Source: Candidatus Alistipes excrementipullorum (GTDB lineage Bacteria > Bacteroidota > Bacteroidia > Bacteroidales > Rikenellaceae). Taken from it: a stretch of 31,382 nt of DNA. Of this stretch, positions 1 through 7,718 are shown piece by piece. Position 1 is the first letter of the stretch. Every line of letters starts with the position of its first letter. The stretch is from assembly GCA_019113665.1 (NCBI GenBank), contig DXGW01000112.1, positions 1 to 31,382 on the forward strand. Direction: 5' to 3'. The position numbers and the translations under genes were made by a program. Under the pieces are notes generated by a model. That model saw only the letters and a program-made list of their open reading frames with translations, was not told the DNA's origin and searched no databases.

Positions 1-1134
1 GCCGTCGGTGAGACCCGATTTCTCTTGGAGCTCGCGGTCCTTGAAATAGTCGGCCCGGCGACCCATCAGCTCGTAGCTCTGCCCGCCCATGTTCACACCG
101 GCATGGCACGTGGCGCAGCTGTACTCCTTGAAGAGTTCGAAACCCCTGATCTGGTCGGCGGTCATGGCCGTCTTGTCACCCTTGAGATAGCGGTCGAACG
201 GCGAATTCGGAGTAACGAGCGTGCGCTCGTACTGCGCAATGGCATCGGTTATGGTTGCCTGGCTCAGTCCTTCGGGATATGCAGCCTTGAAAGCCTTGAC
301 GAAGGCACGGTCACGGCTCAGGCGAGCAACGATCTCGTCGAACGACGAGCAGCCCATCTCCACGGGGTTGAGCGGGGGACCGGCAGCCTGATCGGCAAGC
401 GTCGCCGCACGGCCGTCCCAGAACTGCGCGAAGTTGAAGACGGCATTGTAAACCGTCGGGGCATTCACGCCGCCCAGCTGTCCGCCGATACCCTCGGAAT
501 ACTTCAGGTTATCCACGCCGCCGGTATTGATCCCGTGGCATGTGGCACACGAAACGGTCCCGTCGGCCGACAGGCGCGTGTCGTGATAGAGCAGATAGCC
601 CAACTCGGCCTTGTCGGCATCATACTCGACCGCATCGGGTACGGGCCGCACGCTCTCGTTGGCGAATTCGGGAGCCGCCAGCGGGTTGGGATAGAACTTT
701 GCACGCTGGTCGCGGATCCAGTCGAGCAGCACCTCCGATTTCTTTTTGGTCAGCGACGAACCCCAGTGCACCAGATAGTACTTGGCAAGGGGCATCGTAC
801 CGTCCATCACGGTCTTCTCGACCTTGGCGAGGTCCACCTCGTTCACGGCTTCGCCGCTGCCGACGGCTACGAGCATCGGCTCGATGTCGAAGGCCTTGTA
901 GCCCTCGACGATATCCTCGGTGATGACCTTCCTGGCAATCGGCCAGTTGGCATAGAACGGAAGCGGGGGATTCGCGGTGTGGCACTCGATACAGCCGCCA
1001 CTGTCGAGAATCTTGGCGACGCGCTCGTCGGCGGGCATCGACTCCGAAGGCGTCGTATTGACGGCCCGGTAGACGATGGCGCAGACAACGACCACGCCAA
1101 TCGCGGCAATGATGATTTTCGAACTTGTTTTCAT
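1..1134 (-). CDS. Tri-haem cytochrome c peroxidase, partial (C-terminus beyond window)
   Basis: The frame is open from ATG at 1134 to base 1 (378 codons) with no stop, so the C-terminus lies outside. Residues 7-22 form one hydrophobic N-terminal segment (signal/anchor), pointing to an extracytoplasmic, probably membrane-tethered protein. Three CxxCH haem sites are visible: CIECH (48-52), CATCH (196-200) and CATCH (340-344). The first lies in an N-terminal haem-binding extension; the other two belong to the CcpA/MauG-type di-haem peroxidase core, which reduces H2O2 with electrons from the quinone or cytochrome pool. Tri-haem peroxidases such as E. coli YhjA share this plan. The start is 28 nt after the ccsA stop, so it is probably co-transcribed with ccsBA, whose products attach haem to such proteins. 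The family call is firm; the electron donor is unknown. Confidence 0.9.
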   Translation of the reverse strand, partial: MKTSSKIIIAAIGVVVVCAIVYRAVNTTPSESMPADERVAKILDSGGCIECHTANPPLPFYANWPIARKVITEDIVEGYKAFDIEPMLVAVGSGEAVNEVDLAKVEKTVMDGTMPLAKYYLVHWGSSLTKKKSEVLLDWIRDQRAKFYPNPLAAPEFANESVRPVPDAVEYDADKAELGYLLYHDTRLSADGTVSCATCHGINTGGVDNLKYSEGIGGQLGGVNAPTVYNAVFNFAQFWDGRAATLADQAAGPPLNPVEMGCSSFDEIVARLSRDRAFVKAFKAAYPEGLSQATITDAIAQYERTLVTPNSPFDRYLKGDKTAMTADQIRGFELFKEYSCATCHAGVNMGGQSYELMGRRADYFKDRELQEKSGLTDG

Positions 1135-1162
1135 TGTCTTTGGGTTTTAATGAAACTTGGGT

Positions 1163-1945
1163 TTATTGTGTTACGTTGTAAAGATGCAGGCTTTCGGCCG
1201 ATGAGGGCAGATACTTGTAGCCGTACCAGCACATCTGCAGCAGCAGGAACCCGACGACAACCGCCACATAGAGCCAGCGGCTGCGCGGCGAGCGTGTCAG
1301 TCTCAGGTGGATATATGCGAGGTATGCGGCTGCGGTCATGGCGGCCCAAGTCTCCTTGGGGTCCCAGTCCCAGAAGTCGCCCCAGGCCTGCTTTGCCCAG
1401 ATCGAGCCGGTAAGCATGCCCGTGAAGAGCAGTCCGGTGCCGATATAGACGAGGTTGTCGACCGACTCCAGATAGTCGTGCCCGCGCCTGACGAGCGCAG
1501 CCACGGCAAGCAGGAAAGCACAGGCGAGAATGCCGTAAGCGAACATGTAGACCGTGACATGGGGAATGAAGAACGGGCTTTGCAGAGCCGGCACGAGCGT
1601 ACGGTCGTGGATTTCGGGTCTGAATATGTTTATGAAGCAGAAGACCGACGAGAGCACCGTCGTGAACAGCAGCAGCCAGCGGTAGCGCCACCGGCCGTAG
1701 ACCATGGCGCCGGCCGCCATGACGAAGAGCGAGTACCACAGACGTGTCTCGCCCATGGTCCTCATGGGCGGACGGCCGAGCGACACCCACATTCCGGCCA
1801 CAAAAGCACCCAGCACGGCGACTCCGGCCCATGACAGCGACAGCGACACTGCCGCACGCCTTGGTGCGGCCATGGCCGTTACGCCTCCCGCCAGCGACAG
1901 GAGCATCGACACTGCGGCGAAATATGTAAAGGTCTCCCAGCCCAT
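1163..1945 (-). CDS. ccsA: Cytochrome c biogenesis protein CcsA (haem handling, System II)
   Basis: This is a 260-residue, strongly hydrophobic protein with about eight predicted membrane segments. The tryptophan-rich WDWDPKETW motif (192-200), diagnostic of CcsA/CcmC/CcmF haem-handling proteins, is intact and sits on the outer face in the family model. A His in the segment FFIPHVTVYMF is a candidate axial haem ligand. CcsA with CcsB exports haem and ligates it to CxxCH apocytochromes outside the cytoplasmic membrane. The start codon lies one base after the ccsB stop, indicating translational coupling. The downstream tri-haem peroxidase is the obvious client. In many Bacteroidota this pair sits beside nrfHA instead; nrf genes are not in this window. 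Confidence 0.92.
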   Translation of the reverse strand: MGWETFTYFAAVSMLLSLAGGVTAMAAPRRAAVSLSLSWAGVAVLGAFVAGMWVSLGRPPMRTMGETRLWYSLFVMAAGAMVYGRWRYRWLLLFTTVLSSVFCFINIFRPEIHDRTLVPALQSPFFIPHVTVYMFAYGILACAFLLAVAALVRRGHDYLESVDNLVYIGTGLLFTGMLTGSIWAKQAWGDFWDWDPKETWAAMTAAAYLAYIHLRLTRSPRSRWLYVAVVVGFLLLQMCWYGYKYLPSSAESLHLYNVTQ

Positions 1946-1946
1946 A

Positions 1947-2759
1947 TCAAGCTCTTTGACGTCCGCCGCGGATCATGGCAACGGCCCCTGCGAGGAAGAG
2001 CAGCAGTCCTGCCAGTGCGGCATATTTCCATGGTTGTACGACAAATTCGAGAATACAGTATTGCGAATCGCTGCCGGCAGCCGTATCATACCCGGCCAGG
2101 TAGATATCCTGCCTCCACGACTTGCGCCACGGGTGGTTCACCCGCAGCGTGCGGCTCTTCCCGTCGGCCGTGACCACGGCCCGGAATCCCGAAGGCTGCC
2201 CGTTGTCGTAGAAGTCGGCCTCGAACGACTCGACGGCAAGCGTATATCCCAGCGAGTGCGGGAGTCCCCGGTCATCGTACGCGACATCGGTGCTGCCGCC
2301 CGTATCTACGGCCGCACGCAGCCTCTGCATGTCGGGTGCGCCGAACGCAAGCGCCGCAACGAATATGAACAGGCCCGCATGGTTGAGCAGGAAACGCAGC
2401 CGCATGGCACCGCGATACCTGAGCATGGCAAGGAAGAGCACCGCAAGCGTCAGCAGCAGCACGGCTCCGAATATCCACGAACGCTGGAACTCGGCCCGCG
2501 GCCACAACGCCACGGGAATGCAGCAAACCGCAGCCAGCACGACGACGGCCGCTCCGGCATACCCCGACGCGAAGGCGGCCGCAAAACGGCTTTTGCCCGC
2601 CTCGCGGTTCAGCACGAAGAGCCCGCCGACAAGGGCCAGCAATATGGCCGCATTGACGGGAAACGCGAACATGCGTATGTCCGGATTGCCGAACGCAACC
2701 TGCAGAACGGCGGCAACGGCCAACGTTGCGGCAACGGTGTATGTGAATATCCTGTCCAT
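1947..2759 (-). CDS. ccsB: Cytochrome c biogenesis protein CcsB / ResB-like
   Basis: This 270-residue membrane protein has about three to four N-terminal hydrophobic segments (roughly residues 5-130), a soluble extracytoplasmic domain (about 135-240) and a final membrane helix (about 243-262). That is the ResB/CcsB arrangement, in which the soluble loop holds the apocytochrome while CcsA delivers haem. The YDDRG...LGYTLAVESFEADFYDNGQPSGF region resembles the ResB-like domain of Bacteroidota. It is shorter than B. subtilis ResB. It is the first gene of the ccsB-ccsA-peroxidase set. A 10-bp inverted repeat lies directly upstream (2760-2807) and the proline-operon terminator just beyond that, so its promoter should lie within 2760-2850, although I could not find a convincing -33/-7 pair. 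Confidence 0.82.
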   Translation of the reverse strand: MDRIFTYTVAATLAVAAVLQVAFGNPDIRMFAFPVNAAILLALVGGLFVLNREAGKSRFAAAFASGYAGAAVVVLAAVCCIPVALWPRAEFQRSWIFGAVLLLTLAVLFLAMLRYRGAMRLRFLLNHAGLFIFVAALAFGAPDMQRLRAAVDTGGSTDVAYDDRGLPHSLGYTLAVESFEADFYDNGQPSGFRAVVTADGKSRTLRVNHPWRKSWRQDIYLAGYDTAAGSDSQYCILEFVVQPWKYAALAGLLLFLAGAVAMIRGGRQRA

Positions 2760-2807
2760 TCATGCAATATCCCAATGTAAAAATAGTATTTTCTCCGTAT
2801 TGCATGA
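2760..2807 (-). promoter_or_regulatory. 10-bp inverted repeat abutting the ccsB start
   Basis: TCATGCAATA (2760-2769) and TATTGCATGA (2798-2807) are perfect inverted repeats 28 bases apart, ending one base before the ccsB start codon (2757-2759). The spacer is AT-rich and holds a possible weak -7 box. The repeat could be a two-half-site operator around the promoter, or a hairpin in the mRNA leader. It does not match FNR or CRP consensus sites that I know. Confidence 0.45.
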
Positions 2808-2850
2808 CGCACAAACGGCATTTTTCGTCAAAAAAAGTCACATGCGGGAC

Positions 2851-2882
2851 AAAAAACGTCGCGGACGCTGCCGTCCGCGACG
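2851..2882 (-). terminator. Intrinsic terminator of the proCBA operon
   Basis: Perfect 10-bp arms CGTCGCGGAC (2857-2866) and GTCCGCGACG (2873-2882) enclose a 6-nt loop. On the minus strand the stem is followed by six T (2851-2856). It lies 20 bases beyond the proA stop. Confidence 0.88.
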
Positions 2883-2902
2883 CCCGTTGCACATGGCCAT
2901 GG

Positions 2903-4159
2903 TCATGGTCTTGTCTGCCCGTCGCCCTCGATCAGGTATTTGTATGTCGTCAGCTCGCGCAGCGCCATCGGGCCGCGGGCGTGGAGTTTCTGGGTGCTGA
3001 TACCGATCTCGGCCCCGAAACCGAACTGGGCACCGTCGGTGAATGCCGTCGAGACATTGACATATACGCATGCCGCATCTACGCTCTTCATGTAGAGGTT
3101 CGCGGCCTCGGGGTCCTCGGTGACGATGGCCTCGCTGTGTTTCGACGAATAACGGGCGACATGCTCCATAGCCTCGCCTATGGAATCGACCGTCCTGACC
3201 GACATCTTGTAGTCGAGGAACTCGGTGCCGAAGCTCCCGTCGGAGGCCGGGGCGAGCAACTCCGCAGGATAGTGTCCGTCGAGTGCGGCAAAGGCCCTCG
3301 CATCGGCATATATCAACACCCGGCTGGCAGCAAGCGGGGCGCACAGCGACGGCAGGTCGGAGAGTCTCCCGCTGTGTATTACAAGTGTATCGAGGGCGTT
3401 GCATACGCTCACGCGCCGTGTCTTGGCGTTGTTGATTATGGCCGCCCCCTTGGCCACATCGCCCGCCACATCGAAATAGGTATGGCATATTCCCGCACCG
3501 GTCTCTATGACCGGCACGCGCGCATGGTCACGGACATACTCTATGAGGCCCTTGCTGCCGCGCGGGATAATCAGGTCGACATCACCGGCCGCAGCCAGCA
3601 GTCCGGCCGTAGCCTCACGGTCGGGCGGGAGCTGTATCACGGCATCGGGGTTCTCGCCGCACTGTTCCAGCGCCTCGCGTATCACGCCGACGATCGCGGC
3701 ATTCGAGCAGCAGGCGTCGCTGCCGCCCTTGAGCAGGCAGGCATTGCCCGACTTGAAGCACAGCGAGAAGACATCGAACCCCACATTCGGCCGCGCCTCG
3801 TATATCACGCCTATGACGCCGAACGGGACGCTGACCCTGGTAATGCGCATGCCGTTCGGGCGCACCGTCCGGTCGAGGACGTGACCCAGCGGCGACGGCA
3901 GCGTCGCCACGTTGCGCATGTCGGCCGCAATGGCCGCAATACGCCCGTGCGTAAGCATCAGACGGTCGTACATAGGGTTGCTGCGCTCCATGCGCGCGAG
4001 GTCCTCGGCATTGGCGGCCAGTATGCGCTCCGCCCGGGCTTCGGTCTGCGCCGCCACATGGAGCAGCACCTCGTTCACACGCTCCTCGCCGAGCATGTTG
4101 AGCCGCAGGCTCGCCGCACGGCTCCGTTCGAACAACGGTTTAAGATTCATGGCAATCAT
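2903..4159 (-). CDS. proA: Gamma-glutamyl phosphate reductase ProA
   Basis: This 418-residue protein has the full length of the ProA family, an aldehyde-dehydrogenase fold that reduces gamma-glutamyl phosphate with NADPH to glutamate-5-semialdehyde, the second step of proline synthesis. The catalytic cysteine is C253 in the context RRVSVCNALDTLV. Other family signatures are VPFGVIGVIYEARPNV, KSGNACLLKGG and, near the C-terminus, TDGAQFGFGAEIGISTQKLHARGPM. An alternative start at codon 4 (4150) is equally plausible and closer to the common N-terminus MNLKPLFERSRAAS. It begins 22 nt after the proB stop and is the last gene of the operon, followed by a strong intrinsic terminator. Confidence 0.97.
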   Translation of the reverse strand: MIAMNLKPLFERSRAASLRLNMLGEERVNEVLLHVAAQTEARAERILAANAEDLARMERSNPMYDRLMLTHGRIAAIAADMRNVATLPSPLGHVLDRTVRPNGMRITRVSVPFGVIGVIYEARPNVGFDVFSLCFKSGNACLLKGGSDACCSNAAIVGVIREALEQCGENPDAVIQLPPDREATAGLLAAAGDVDLIIPRGSKGLIEYVRDHARVPVIETGAGICHTYFDVAGDVAKGAAIINNAKTRRVSVCNALDTLVIHSGRLSDLPSLCAPLAASRVLIYADARAFAALDGHYPAELLAPASDGSFGTEFLDYKMSVRTVDSIGEAMEHVARYSSKHSEAIVTEDPEAANLYMKSVDAACVYVNVSTAFTDGAQFGFGAEIGISTQKLHARGPMALRELTTYKYLIEGDGQTRP

Positions 4160-4181
4160 ACGGTATTATGCCCGCAGGCAT

Positions 4182-5273
4182 TCAATCAAGATAGAGATAA
4201 TCGTAATGTATCAGGGCCTTGGCACCCCGCCTGCCGACCAGCGCACGCGCCTCGCCGCTGTCGACGGCCACACGCCCCACGCCTATCGCCACGCCGTCGG
4301 GCGAGACTATGCGCACGATGTCGTCCTTCTCGAACTCACCCTCGATACGGCTCACCCCCACCGGCAGCAGGCTCACGGCACGCGACGACTGCAACGCCTC
4401 GCACGCCCCGGCATTGACATGCACCTCGCCCTTGGTGAAGCCTTCGGAGTGGGCGATCCACCGCTTCACTCCCGAAACCGGACGCGACGACGGCAAAAAG
4501 CGCGTGCAGACGACATCGCCGCCGCCAAGCACGTCGAGCAGTATGTTGTCGCGTTTGCCGTTGGCGATGACCACCTCGACGCCCTCGTCCGCCACCTTGC
4601 GGGCTATGCGGCACTTGGTGAGCATGCCCCCGCGGCCGAACTCCGACTTGCCGGCACGGACATACTGTGCCAGATCGTCGCGCCCCGGGGCTATTTCACG
4701 TATGACGCTGCTCGACGGGTCGGCCGGATCGCCGTCGAATATGCCGTCGATATTGCTCAGTATGACCAGAGCCTCGGCGTCCATCATCGTCGACACCAGA
4801 CCCGACAGTTCGTCGTTGTCGGTGAACATGAGCTCCGTAACCGAGATCGTATCGTTCTCGTTGACGATGGGTATCACCCCGTTCGCAAGCATGACATGCA
4901 TGCAGTTGCGCTGGTTGAGATAGTGGCGACGCGTCGAGAGGTTCTCCTTGGCCGTCAGCACCTGTCCGCAGACGATACCGTGCTCGCGGAAGAGATTGTA
5001 GTAACGGTTTATCAGCTTCACCTGCCCCACGGCCGAGAAGAGCTGGCGTGCCGACACCGGATCGAGCCTGTGCACCGCGCCGCGCATCTCGCTGCGGCCC
5101 GAGGCCACGGCACCCGACGAGACCATTATCACCTCCACGCCCGCACGGCGCAGGGCGGCGACCTGGTCGACCAGCGCCGACATGCGCGTGGTGTCGAGCG
5201 TGCCGTCGGCACGCGTCAGCACATTGCTGCCGACCTTGACGACCACCCTTGCATATCCGTATTCACCCGACAT
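4182..5273 (-). CDS. proB: Glutamate 5-kinase ProB with PUA domain
   Basis: This 363-residue enzyme phosphorylates glutamate to gamma-glutamyl phosphate, the committed step of proline synthesis. The amino-acid kinase domain covers about residues 8-255: VVKVGSNVLT (phosphate-binding lysine), VSSGAVASG, IPIVNENDTIS, FTDNDELSGLV and GRGGMLTK. The C-terminal PUA domain (about 275-350, GEVHVNAGACEAL onward) matches the E. coli-type two-domain form. Proline feedback in this family acts on the kinase domain; nothing in the sequence suggests that it is lost. The gene lies 31 nt after proC and 22 nt before proA, so all three genes of the glutamate-to-proline route are together. Confidence 0.97.
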   Translation of the reverse strand: MSGEYGYARVVVKVGSNVLTRADGTLDTTRMSALVDQVAALRRAGVEVIMVSSGAVASGRSEMRGAVHRLDPVSARQLFSAVGQVKLINRYYNLFREHGIVCGQVLTAKENLSTRRHYLNQRNCMHVMLANGVIPIVNENDTISVTELMFTDNDELSGLVSTMMDAEALVILSNIDGIFDGDPADPSSSVIREIAPGRDDLAQYVRAGKSEFGRGGMLTKCRIARKVADEGVEVVIANGKRDNILLDVLGGGDVVCTRFLPSSRPVSGVKRWIAHSEGFTKGEVHVNAGACEALQSSRAVSLLPVGVSRIEGEFEKDDIVRIVSPDGVAIGVGRVAVDSGEARALVGRRGAKALIHYDYLYLD

Positions 5274-5304
5274 ATTGCATTCACTTTATTACAAACTGCA
5301 CCAG

Positions 5305-6096
5305 TTACCTGCCGGCCTTGAGCCCGGCCGTCACGGCCTCGTCGAAACCGGCCTCCTTCATGGCGGCCAGTCCCTTGAGCGTAATTCCGCCCGGGGTCGT
5401 CACCTTGTCGATCTCCTGCTGCGGCAGCGTGCCGTTGGTTTCGAGCAGCGACAGAGCCCCGCGCATGGTCTGCATGACCACCTGCAGCGACTCCCGTTCG
5501 GAGAAGCCCAGCTCCTCGCCGCCACGCATCGCCGCATCGATATATTTCAGCGCATAGGCTATGCCGCACGATGCAAGGGCCGTACCCGACACCATCATCT
5601 CCTCGGACACGAACAGCACCTCGCCCAGACGCGACAGAAGGGCCCGCAGCATTTCGGAATCCTCCTGCGAGGCACCGCGTTCCGCAACGAACGTCACACT
5701 GAGGCCCAACGATATGGCCGTATTGGGAATGACCCTGAACAGCACCGGCTCCTCGCCCGATGCCTTGCGCAGGTAGCCGGCAAGCATCTCGAACGTTACG
5801 CCGGCGGCTATCGACACCACCTTCTGGCGGCTGTAGTCGAGGGCATCGCGTATCTGTCCCATCACCGTCTCCACGAGCCACGGCTTCACGGCGACGAACA
5901 CGATGTCGGCACCGGCCACGGCGGCCGCATTATCCTTTGTCAACACTATCTGCGGGTCGAACGCCGCCATATCGCCGAGGACCTTGTCGGAAGGATCCGA
6001 CACCGTCACGTTCCGGGCCTCGACCGCACCTCTCTTCACGGCTCCGCGGGCTATGGACCCGCCCATGTTTCCGCCGCCTATGACTGCTATCTTCAT
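5305..6096 (-). CDS. proC: Pyrroline-5-carboxylate reductase ProC
   Basis: The protein is 263 residues, the usual ProC length. It reduces pyrroline-5-carboxylate to proline with NAD(P)H, the last step of the pathway. The N-terminal Rossmann motif is VIGGGNMGGSI (about 5-15); VFVAVKPW, FRVIPNTA and the C-terminal signature VTTPGGITLKGL are all present. I chose ATG 6096 because the residues MKIAVIGGGNMGG start the fold directly and a -7 box (6121-6128) lies 25 bases upstream; the frame stays open to 6339, but that extension has no ProC homology and would precede the promoter. It is the first gene of the proC-proB-proA operon. Confidence 0.96.
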   Translation of the reverse strand: MKIAVIGGGNMGGSIARGAVKRGAVEARNVTVSDPSDKVLGDMAAFDPQIVLTKDNAAAVAGADIVFVAVKPWLVETVMGQIRDALDYSRQKVVSIAAGVTFEMLAGYLRKASGEEPVLFRVIPNTAISLGLSVTFVAERGASQEDSEMLRALLSRLGEVLFVSEEMMVSGTALASCGIAYALKYIDAAMRGGEELGFSERESLQVVMQTMRGALSLLETNGTLPQQEIDKVTTPGGITLKGLAAMKEAGFDEAVTAGLKAGR

Positions 6097-6109
6097 CTTA
6101 CGTGGTTTT

Positions 6110-6817
6110 TCATTTTCCGACAAAGGTAGCAAAAAATATCGCAGCGTGTGCCGCCCCATCGCCGACAGGCCGTCGCGGCATACGCCATCGCCGCCGCGTA
6201 CCGTCGGGCAGACCCGCACGGGGCAAAACACGGACCGCCGTGCGGAAAGGCAGGCAGCCCTCCGCAGAATGCCGGATCGTCCGGCAAAACATTCCAGACG
6301 CTCCAAACGGAAGCGGGGTGTTCCCGCCAAAGGGAGCACCCCGCATCTTACGCTTCACATGATCGTCCGTCAGCGGTCCCGCGACATCACGGGCCGGCTC
6401 TTCTTCAAAATAATAAGAGGTGCTATTGTCTCCGTCGCTTTCAACCGTTCGGAAATAAGACTCGTCACGCGAAACCGTACCGGCTTCGGTTTCCCCGGCC
6501 ACTCCGATCCGGTAAGTTCCGGCCGGGATTTTTATGTCGCCCTTACCAGAACAGGATTCGGCCGAATAAAGGAGCATGGAGAGATTCTCATTCCATGCAT
6601 CGACAAGGCCCCATGCATCGTACCCTACTGCCGTCACTCTGACACAATAGCAGTATTCATCTCCCTTGCTGAATTTCCGGGCATAATATTCGCCTTCTGC
6701 CGCATTGGCCACATAGCTGACTTCAGGACCCGGACAAGGCTGCTCATTGCCTTCTTTCTTGCAACCCGATGCCGTCACGGCAAGGCACAGGACCGCCAAA
6801 ATGCAGAATTTTCTCAT
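6110..6817 (-). CDS. Small lipoprotein of unknown function with a doubtful C-terminal extension
   Basis: The N-terminus is a lipoprotein signal peptide ending in the lipobox TASGC (Cys19), followed by KKEGNEQ. Residues 20 to about 150 form a plausible secreted domain rich in Tyr, Glu and Ser (KFSKGDEYCYCVRVTAV, IPAGTYRIGVAGE); I do not recognise the family. From about residue 155 the composition changes to Arg/Pro/Gly-rich and the frame runs through a strong terminator-like hairpin (6313-6344) and the proC -7 box (6121-6128). A TAA stands just before the hairpin (6348-6350) but in another frame. I infer that the original gene ended near 6350 and that a small frameshift or stop loss, or a sequencing error, created the last 80 or so codons. 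The start and signal peptide are secure; the end is not. Confidence 0.65.
   Translation of the reverse strand: MRKFCILAVLCLAVTASGCKKEGNEQPCPGPEVSYVANAAEGEYYARKFSKGDEYCYCVRVTAVGYDAWGLVDAWNENLSMLLYSAESCSGKGDIKIPAGTYRIGVAGETEAGTVSRDESYFRTVESDGDNSTSYYFEEEPARDVAGPLTDDHVKRKMRGAPFGGNTPLPFGASGMFCRTIRHSAEGCLPFRTAVRVLPRAGLPDGTRRRWRMPRRPVGDGAAHAAIFFATFVGK
6121..6128 (-). promoter_or_regulatory. -7 box for proCBA
   Basis: TACCTTTG on the minus strand matches the Bacteroidota -7 consensus TAnnTTTG exactly and lies 25 bases before the proC ATG, predicting a leader of about 15-20 nt. No good -33 TTTG is seen at the expected spacing. The box lies inside the 3' end of the neighbouring lipoprotein ORF. Confidence 0.65.
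6313..6344 (-). terminator. 13-bp hairpin, likely terminator of the small lipoprotein gene
   Basis: The stem pairs 6313-6325 with 6332-6344 (outer GCGGGGTG/CACCCCGC, inner TTCCC/GGGAG with one T-G wobble) around a 6-nt loop. On the minus strand the trailing sequence is TTCCGTTT, only moderately U-rich. It lies inside the annotated ORF, which argues against that ORF's C-terminus. Confidence 0.6.
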
Positions 6818-6901
6818 AAGATATCCAATTAGAGTTAAACAGGCAAAAAAATCGTGGCGGGATCCCTAAAAACTTTTCCCGAACCTATTAACCGACAGAG
6901 A

Positions 6902-6931
6902 CAAATATAGCGTTTTTTCACAACGGCACAA
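6902..6931 (-). promoter_or_regulatory. Promoter of the small lipoprotein gene
   Basis: On the minus strand TTG (6929-6931), a 19-nt spacer and TATATTTG (6902-6909) fit the Bacteroidota -33/-7 pattern. The implied leader to the ATG at 6817 is about 75-80 nt. Confidence 0.65.
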
Positions 6932-7011
6932 TTCCACACACGTCAAAATTACCGTCCGCCAGGGGCAATCGGTTGTGACATGCGCACGCAAACCTCCGGC
7001 AAGAAACGAAC

Positions 7012-7038
7012 AGCCCGCAGACCGTGGGTCTGCGGGCT
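7012..7038 (-). terminator. Terminator hairpin after the DUF4840-like lipoprotein gene
   Basis: Perfect 12-bp arms AGCCCGCAGACC (7012-7023) and GGTCTGCGGGCT (7027-7038) leave a 3-nt loop. It stands 23 bases past the stop of the upstream minus-strand gene; the following T-run is weak (TGTTCGTTTCTTG). Confidence 0.75.
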
Positions 7039-7061
7039 TGTCCGCCTCAATAAATTCAGTC

Positions 7062-7718
7062 CTATTTTTGTGTGAGATCGAAATGCAGTGTAAAGGGTTC
7101 GAAACCTTCCAGTTCGGCACCGGCACACTTGACACCGGCCACGGAGAGGTCGAACACCAGATTCTTCGACTCTACGGTAAATACGGCGTCGGCGTCAGAC
7201 TCGACCGTAACGACAATCTCCATACCGGCAGGCTCCTCCGAACCGTCGGCCGTGGTTTCACCGCCTTCAACAGCGAGCGTAAAGGCAAGTTCGGCAGGCG
7301 AGAGCGTCATGTTGACTGTGCTCTTGTCCTCGGCAGCGGTTGCAGTGTACGGAATCTCGTAAGCGATCTTGCCGAGACCGGCAATAATACCGTCGACCGT
7401 CTCGTCATCGGAAGGCAGTCCGAGGTCACCGAGAATACGTACGATCAGGTCGCGGACCGGAAGGTCTGCAAAACTTACGGCAGCATCGGTAACGGAAGCC
7501 TCGACAGCTGTTCCGGCAGGCTCCTCACCGCCTTCAAGCGGAGCGGCGTCAACCGAATTCATGGTTCCGGCATAGTCGCCAATCACAACTGCAGTATCGG
7601 GATCAACCGGGGGGTTCTGTCCGCCGTTGTTATCGTCATCGTTGCAAGCCGTCATCACACAGCATGCGCCGGCAAAAAGCACGGCTGCAATCCAACTCTT
7701 CAAAAAGATACGTTTCAT
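7062..7718 (-). CDS. Lipoprotein, possibly DUF4840-like
   Basis: This is a 218-residue protein with a signal peptide and lipobox MTAC (Cys25), followed directly by NDDDN. An acidic stretch after the lipid-anchored cysteine resembles the lipoprotein export signal that sends Bacteroidota lipoproteins to the cell surface, so surface exposure is likely. The mature part is Asp/Glu/Ala/Val-rich, with IGDYAGTMN near the start, a pattern I associate with the Bacteroidales family DUF4840 of unknown function; this is a weak assignment. No catalytic motif is visible. AAAAAGGAAA lies shortly upstream of the start. No clear promoter was found, the best match being AATATTTG about 110 bases upstream. It is followed by its own hairpin terminator. 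Confidence 0.75.
   Translation of the reverse strand: MKRIFLKSWIAAVLFAGACCVMTACNDDDNNGGQNPPVDPDTAVVIGDYAGTMNSVDAAPLEGGEEPAGTAVEASVTDAAVSFADLPVRDLIVRILGDLGLPSDDETVDGIIAGLGKIAYEIPYTATAAEDKSTVNMTLSPAELAFTLAVEGGETTADGSEEPAGMEIVVTVESDADAVFTVESKNLVFDLSVAGVKCAGAELEGFEPFTLHFDLTQK

Noticed and set aside
25..1413. A 462-codon plus-strand frame over the peroxidase and ccsA region
   Set aside because: It is antisense to genes with three CxxCH sites and the WDWDPKETW motif; its own product shows no recognisable domain.
2760..2807. FNR or CRP binding site upstream of ccsB
   Set aside because: The half-sites do not match TTGAT-N4-ATCAA or TGTGA-N6-TCACA, and the spacing is far too wide.
6097..6339. Upstream extension of proC to a 344-residue protein
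   Set aside because: The extension has no ProC homology and would begin before the -7 box at 6121-6128; the Rossmann fold starts at the chosen ATG.
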